From Lateolabrax maculatus (lineage: Eukaryota; Chordata; Actinopteri; Acropomatiformes; Lateolabracidae), in the NCBI GenBank assembly GCA_031216445.1, contig CM062213.1, positions 15,005,501-15,069,500 on the forward strand: DNA of 64,000 nucleotides, in the 5' to 3' direction. This document shows, piece by piece, positions 59,201 through 64,000 of the stretch; position 1 is the stretch's first letter; each line of letters opens with the position of its first letter. Both the position numbers and the translations under genes were made by a program. Under the pieces are notes generated by a model. That model made no database searches, was not told the origin of the DNA, and saw nothing but the letters and a program-made list of their open reading frames with translations.

Positions 59201-61344
59201 TATAGATTTCATATGTTTTGTTTGACAAGACAATATCCAAAAATCAAAACACTTTTCAATGTTTGAACCACACCTCTGAATGATGTAAGTGCCATAAGCA
59301 GCCTGAGTTCACTGTTCAAATATTAACAAGGCTAATGAATAAAATACTGTATGAAACCCTCAGGCTTGTATACACAAATCTTATTTTTGCATTAATCAAA
59401 TCCTTTGGATAAAAATAATTTCAAATCTGACAGGAGAACCCATGGTGCAAAAAGCGTTGATTCATCCAACTATAAACATTAACTCACTGTTCCATACAAG
59501 TGTTAGAAAATACAAAACTATGCCAAACGACCATGAAATGGGATTTATTTCATGGTTGTATAGTGGTATTATAATTATGTAAAAGTGCTTTAATTAGATT
59601 CTGATATCTACTTTGGATTAGAAATTACTGTGTGTGAATGTAAAAGTAGTTGTAGGCTTTTACTTATTTTACTCTGTCTGTGTATTAAAGCTATTTGAGC
59701 TGAAATTTAAATTCGTAATTTTGTAAATAATAAAGTTGATCTTTGAATTCCATTTGCAAAATATGAGTCCTGGCTTCAGCAGTGTCTCATTTCCACAACT
59801 GGAGCTGATCATTGAAAAAAGTGTTGCCTTTACCTTCGTTTATGAGGATAAAGGTGACATTACAAAGGTGGGTGAGGGTTCAGTGTCTTTTTCCCTTATT
59901 TGCCTGATCCTCTTTTACCTGCATGGTGTAGAAACAAGTTGGCAGCATGTTGAAGCACATCCAGTTATAGGATCAAAATCATGTTACTGCATTTTGCAAT
60001 ACCTTCTCACCCAGAATGTTTTGTTATCTCAGTCTTGTTATAGTGCCCCACATAGTGCCAAGACTTCTCAGAAGAAACATGATTTTTTAAATGATTGTGA
60101 AATTAAATAAATACATGCATGACAGTGCTCTCGTCTTATTTCCCTGGGCTATTATGTTATTGCGTGACAGATTTGTTTAATGAAATTTCTTTTTATCAGC
60201 AGGCTTATTGTAAAACAAGGAAGAATGGTGTGTTGTTTGGCCTGCAGGGAGGAAAGGGACTTGCTGACCCAACCAGGACTGTGGCTGTTATCTTTTTCAT
60301 CAGCCTTTGGTGTCACGCACATGCATGCAAGTATATAAGACACATAAACTCAACAGTGCTCTCACACACACTGAAAACATGTACTCAAACACATAACACA
60401 ATATGTGCAACAGATAAAAACATAAATCTTTACAGAAACACATCAGGACTTACATAGCCAGCTGCTCTTGTTTTACTGGCATTTTGTGGGGTTGAAATGT
60501 CTCAACTTTTTGTAAAAATCAGTTTAGGAAGGTTTGAGAGATAAGAGTGTAATGAAAAGTTTAATAGATTTTTACTGGAACTCCAGATTCCATTGACTTT
60601 TTATGGTTTCTAAAGTTGGAACTTGTTTTGGTAATTGCTGGAAGTAACGGGGAAGTTTGACAAGGACTAAACACTGTAACCTGTTACCATCAACCTCTGT
60701 GACGGAGACAGTGACATTTCCCGATGGTATGTTACCTTTACACACCCTTGTTCCTGGTGTGGCTTCAAGTGGGTGTGGGCAAAGTCTGTTTTACTAGAGT
60801 GAAGGTTGCAACAGGAAACACATGCTCACACAAATATGAAAGATACTGTCAGTTTCTACAATGGCACTACTACCACTGCTCCCATGAGAAAAACAACAAG
60901 GACTCAACCTTGACCAACTAAAATCCAAGGTCCAAGGTCACTTTTACAGAGTAAAAGTATGATTACTATTATACTTTAAATAATGATAAAAAAAAAATTA
61001 GGTTACTTTGCCAAATAGATATGAAATTCAGTTAAAATACAAGAAATAAAAATGACTTTTCCTTCTCAGTGTTTTGCCCTTATCTGTAATATGACCTTGT
61101 AGGTGTTTCTAACTGAGAACAGGGACATGAAAGGCCATGAAGGGAGAGGAATGTCCAGCTGGTGAGCCTGAACACTGGTCAGTCGTATCTGTGTGTGAGT
61201 GTGTAGCAAGGCCAACATGATCCGAAACTTCAAACTCCTCATGTCCTGAAATCAATATATTTAGATCCACTGGGTCACACACATGGAAGTGTATTCATTT
61301 CCAAGAAGTCTCCAAGAAAGAAGGTCAAATTTAATACTGATTAT

Positions 61345-61660
61345 CAGTGGTGAAATGTAACTTAGTACATTTACTTTTTTAAGGTACTTTTACTTTACTT
61401 GAGCATTCTATTTTAATGCAACTTTATACCTTTACTTCTCTACATTTTGAAAGCCAAGATTGTACATTTACTCCACTACTTTCATTTGACAACATTAGTT
61501 TCTTTGCAGATTCAGATTATGAATACAAAATATAAATCAACTAATAAATTATGATATATTCTAATAGCTTAAGCTTCCCAGCAGTATATAAAGAAGTGGA
61601 AATTAGCCCCACCCTTACCAGGTGCAATTTTAGTGATTACACTTTAACTGCTGCTTCTAC
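61345..61660 (+). repeat. AAGTAC-core interspersed repeat, second good copy
   Basis: Starts AGTGGTGAAATGTAACTTAG, then GTACTTTTACTTTACTTGAG, ATACCTTTACTTCTCTACAT and ATTTACTCCACTACTTTCAT, the reverse complement of the order at 52399-52899. It directly adjoins the TTAA-flanked MITE. Confidence 0.65.
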
Positions 61661-61664
61661 TTAA

Positions 61665-61881
61665 CCCTTGTGTTGTCCTCTGGGTCAAGGTGACCCGGTG
61701 GCCGAAAATGTCCTTTTGTGTATGTAAATGTTGTTAAGCATGACATTTGTGATTCTTGAAGCGGTTATCTTTTGTTTTTAGTTTGTTTCTTGACAATAGG
61801 AACAGAGTAAGAAACAGAATAAAGGAAAAGGATGACACAAACATATGATACATCACCTCGACCCAGAGGACAACACAAGGG
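61665..61881. mobile_element. MITE with 29-bp terminal inverted repeats and TTAA target duplication
   Basis: 217 bp. The outer 29 bp on each side are inverted copies with one mismatch, beginning CCCTTGTGTTGTCCTCTGGG. TTAA lies at 61661-61664 and 61882-61885. TTAA duplications are characteristic of piggyBac and Kolobok superfamilies. There is no transposase, so it is non-autonomous. The near-perfect ends suggest a fairly recent insertion. Confidence 0.85.
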
Positions 61882-63455
61882 TTAAGTAAAATATCTGAAT
61901 CAGTTTTATATTGGTGCACTCCCAATTAACTAATTGTTATGCTACAGTCGGAGTCTTTAATTAGTGCACAGCAGGCCACATATATATGGATGTGAAGGAA
62001 CTCTTGAGAGCTGGTTAACTCATGATTGAAGAAGGTTCAGGAGACCTGGATGTCTTATGCAGAAATATTTATTGAAGCTTGATAAGGAGAATAGGGAAAC
62101 AACAGCGTGCTGCCACCCAATTCTGAAAGTACTTTCCTGGTTTAACCTTCCCCGAACTACCCAGATTCATTACATCCAAATAAGGTTATTTCTGACCCAG
62201 CTATCCATGTGTGAAGATTCTATTGGGTACTGGATCTAAAAAAGGAACTATGTTTACCTAAGTCATGTTGCATCTCCCTCAGGTCTTATCCAATGCCTTC
62301 CTAAAAAGAGTCTAAAACAAAGCACGGCATTTTTCTAACCGACCTTGCTCTCCTTGGCGTACAGAGACAGTCATAATTTATCCTTAATCTACAAGAAGGA
62401 AAATTCATTCACAATGGAGATTTTACTTTCAAATATAAATGCATAATGGATTCATATGTACTTTGTTTAAATTAAGCTTTAGGACTTACGATTTATGTGT
62501 AATAAATCTTTAACAAATAATCTTTCTTTACAGTAAATGTCCCTAAATTTATCTTGCTTCATGTTGCATCCTGTGGAGATGGCTTTCAAAACGGAGCGCC
62601 TATTTTAACAAATTGTTTGCAACCTTTGAGCTCATACACAATGGCAGCCATCACTTAACATAGCATACTGGGGAATTACGTGAGGCAGATAATTGTTCCT
62701 CATTCCGACAACAATCAAGTCAGGGTGGGGATCGTTTTGCAGCCTATCATTTCCCAGGATTTAATTCCTGTCTGATCTCATGCTCCAATAAACAAAAGAG
62801 GGAACTTCTATGATCATTAAAAGACTCACAGTAAATAAACAAAGCCTGTGAATGTAGTTGCCTATATGTTGCACCCAACAAAGACTGCAGCCAGTTAGTA
62901 GTATTTCTTTAAAAAGTTTAGTCAGCATCATTTGTGTAATAGGTTATTGGTGAGCAAACTAAACAAAGATTAAACAACAGAAGAAACGTAAGAAACGTAG
63001 ATTATTGGCACTTTTTTTAGACTTTCATCTTTTGCTATCAAGCATTTAACCATACAACCACATATTTTCAAAACAAGTTTGAAATATTTGTGTCTGCATA
63101 AATGTTGTCCTTGAAGGAGGTTTTCAAGTTGTGAAACTGCCCATGCTGCTGTAAATCCATTATCTGGACAGGATAGTCACAAAGAATTAATATCGCAGTA
63201 TGTCCAATCCACTGTACCTGCAACAAACTCAGAAGGAATTTCCATAGAAAGCCAGTACACTAGTCTATTTGGTTACTTTAACTGAGTCAGGAAGTCTTAA
63301 TCACAGTTCTCAGGGGATTTTCCTCTTTTTTTGCCATTCTCTGCTGCTGTGTTGCAAGAACAGATTTGGCTCTTGTGATCATTTCCAACACAGTATGTAA
63401 TTGTGAAACCACTTGTCCTTGATGGTCAGTGTCAATACATCTATACAGGGATGAG

Positions 63456-63479
63456 AGTGTGTGTGTGTGTGTGTGTGTG
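63456..63479. repeat. (GT)n microsatellite
   Basis: About 12 GT units. Confidence 0.9.
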
Positions 63480-64000
63480 ACTCAGAGCTGCCTGTGCTCA
63501 ACTGGAGGATCAAAAGGAGTCAGTGACACCCATTAATACATTTCATAAAGTAACAGGGGTTTGTAGCCTTCTTATTAGTGATTTTCTTTATTGATTGTTT
63601 GGTACTGGTTTCTACTGTATACAACTGGTGAGTCATAAATACAATGGGACTAAATGGGCCTCCAAAGTTTGAATGCATTATATTACTCATAATTACTCAT
63701 AGACTGTGCATGTCATCATAATGAGCTTATGTTCACTCAATCTGTGTGCTATAATAGTATTTTTAAGTACAAATTGAGTTTGTACTGTAAATACACTGTG
63801 ACAGAATGGCCCTCCAGAGACTGTAATGCAATAAAAAGTATAATAACTACTGCACAACAATAACATTAATTCCACTATTTTTGTCCCAGCAATGACAGAA
63901 CACACATATACTTAAGGCATCTTTCTATATATGATTGCACGCCATTCACGCAGACATATGCACTCTTCATCCTTTTAGACTAGTTGAAACAGTGAAACAG

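Larger units (their letters stand above)
55621..64000. other. Gene-free right flank
   Basis: No recognisable exon on either strand. In mammals ALAS1 lies beyond POC1A, but no ALAS1 coding sequence was found here. Contains copies of the AAGTAC repeat (55935, 61345), a TTAA-flanked MITE (61665), and a (GT)n run (63456-63479). Reading frames of 112-124 codons at 59736 and 60119 show no known domains. Stretches 56300-59700 and 62000-63400 hold nothing I can name. Confidence 0.6.

Noticed and set aside
59736..60457. Frames of 124 and 112 codons in the right flank, considered as possible exons of a neighbouring gene
   Set aside because: No known domain, weak codon bias, no convincing splice sites, and not similar to ALAS1.

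Overview
The window reads as nuclear DNA of a ray-finned (teleost) fish, probably a percomorph. It is AT-rich overall, has long CA/TG microsatellites, split genes with canonical GT-AG introns and CpG-rich promoters, and carries several interspersed repeat types that are typical of teleost genomes. No bacterial, phage, CRISPR, tRNA or rRNA feature was seen.

Three protein-coding genes can be supported. (1) The 5' part of DUSP7 (MAPK phosphatase of the DUSP6/7/9 group) lies on the minus strand at 1822-4356: exons 1 and 2 are present, and exon 3 with the catalytic cysteine is off the left edge. (2) A complete POC1A (WD40 centriole protein) lies on the minus strand at 20066-55346: 11 coding exons, 1419 bp of CDS, 472 aa, all junctions in phase. 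(3) A complete single-exon B9D2 (ciliary transition-zone protein, 175 aa) lies on the plus strand at 53373-53900, entirely inside POC1A intron 1 and antisense to it. From general knowledge, DUSP7 and POC1A are also neighbours on one strand in mammals (human 3p21), while human B9D2 sits on chromosome 19 and has introns. The nested, intronless B9D2 is therefore the most unusual arrangement here.

Layout: 1-1821 DUSP7 intron 2, largely repeats; 1822-4356 DUSP7 exons 2 and 1; 4357-5150 DUSP7 upstream region with CpG-rich and simple repeats; 5151-18540 intergenic, repeats and LINE remains; 18540-20065 probable POC1A 3' UTR; 20066-55346 POC1A with two very large introns (intron 10, 8.4 kb; intron 9, 14.6 kb); 55347-55620 CpG-rich POC1A promoter; 55621-64000 gene-free, repeat-bearing sequence.

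POC1A and B9D2 both serve cilia (centriole/basal body and transition zone). An RFX X-box-like sequence lies 113 bp upstream of the B9D2 start, consistent with ciliary transcriptional control. Other points of interest are an orphan coding-looking exon in POC1A intron 9 (40962-41092), a three-copy non-autonomous transposon family with 9-bp target duplications, a TTAA-flanked MITE with 29-bp terminal inverted repeats, and a facing pair of long CA and TG microsatellites able to pair with each other.
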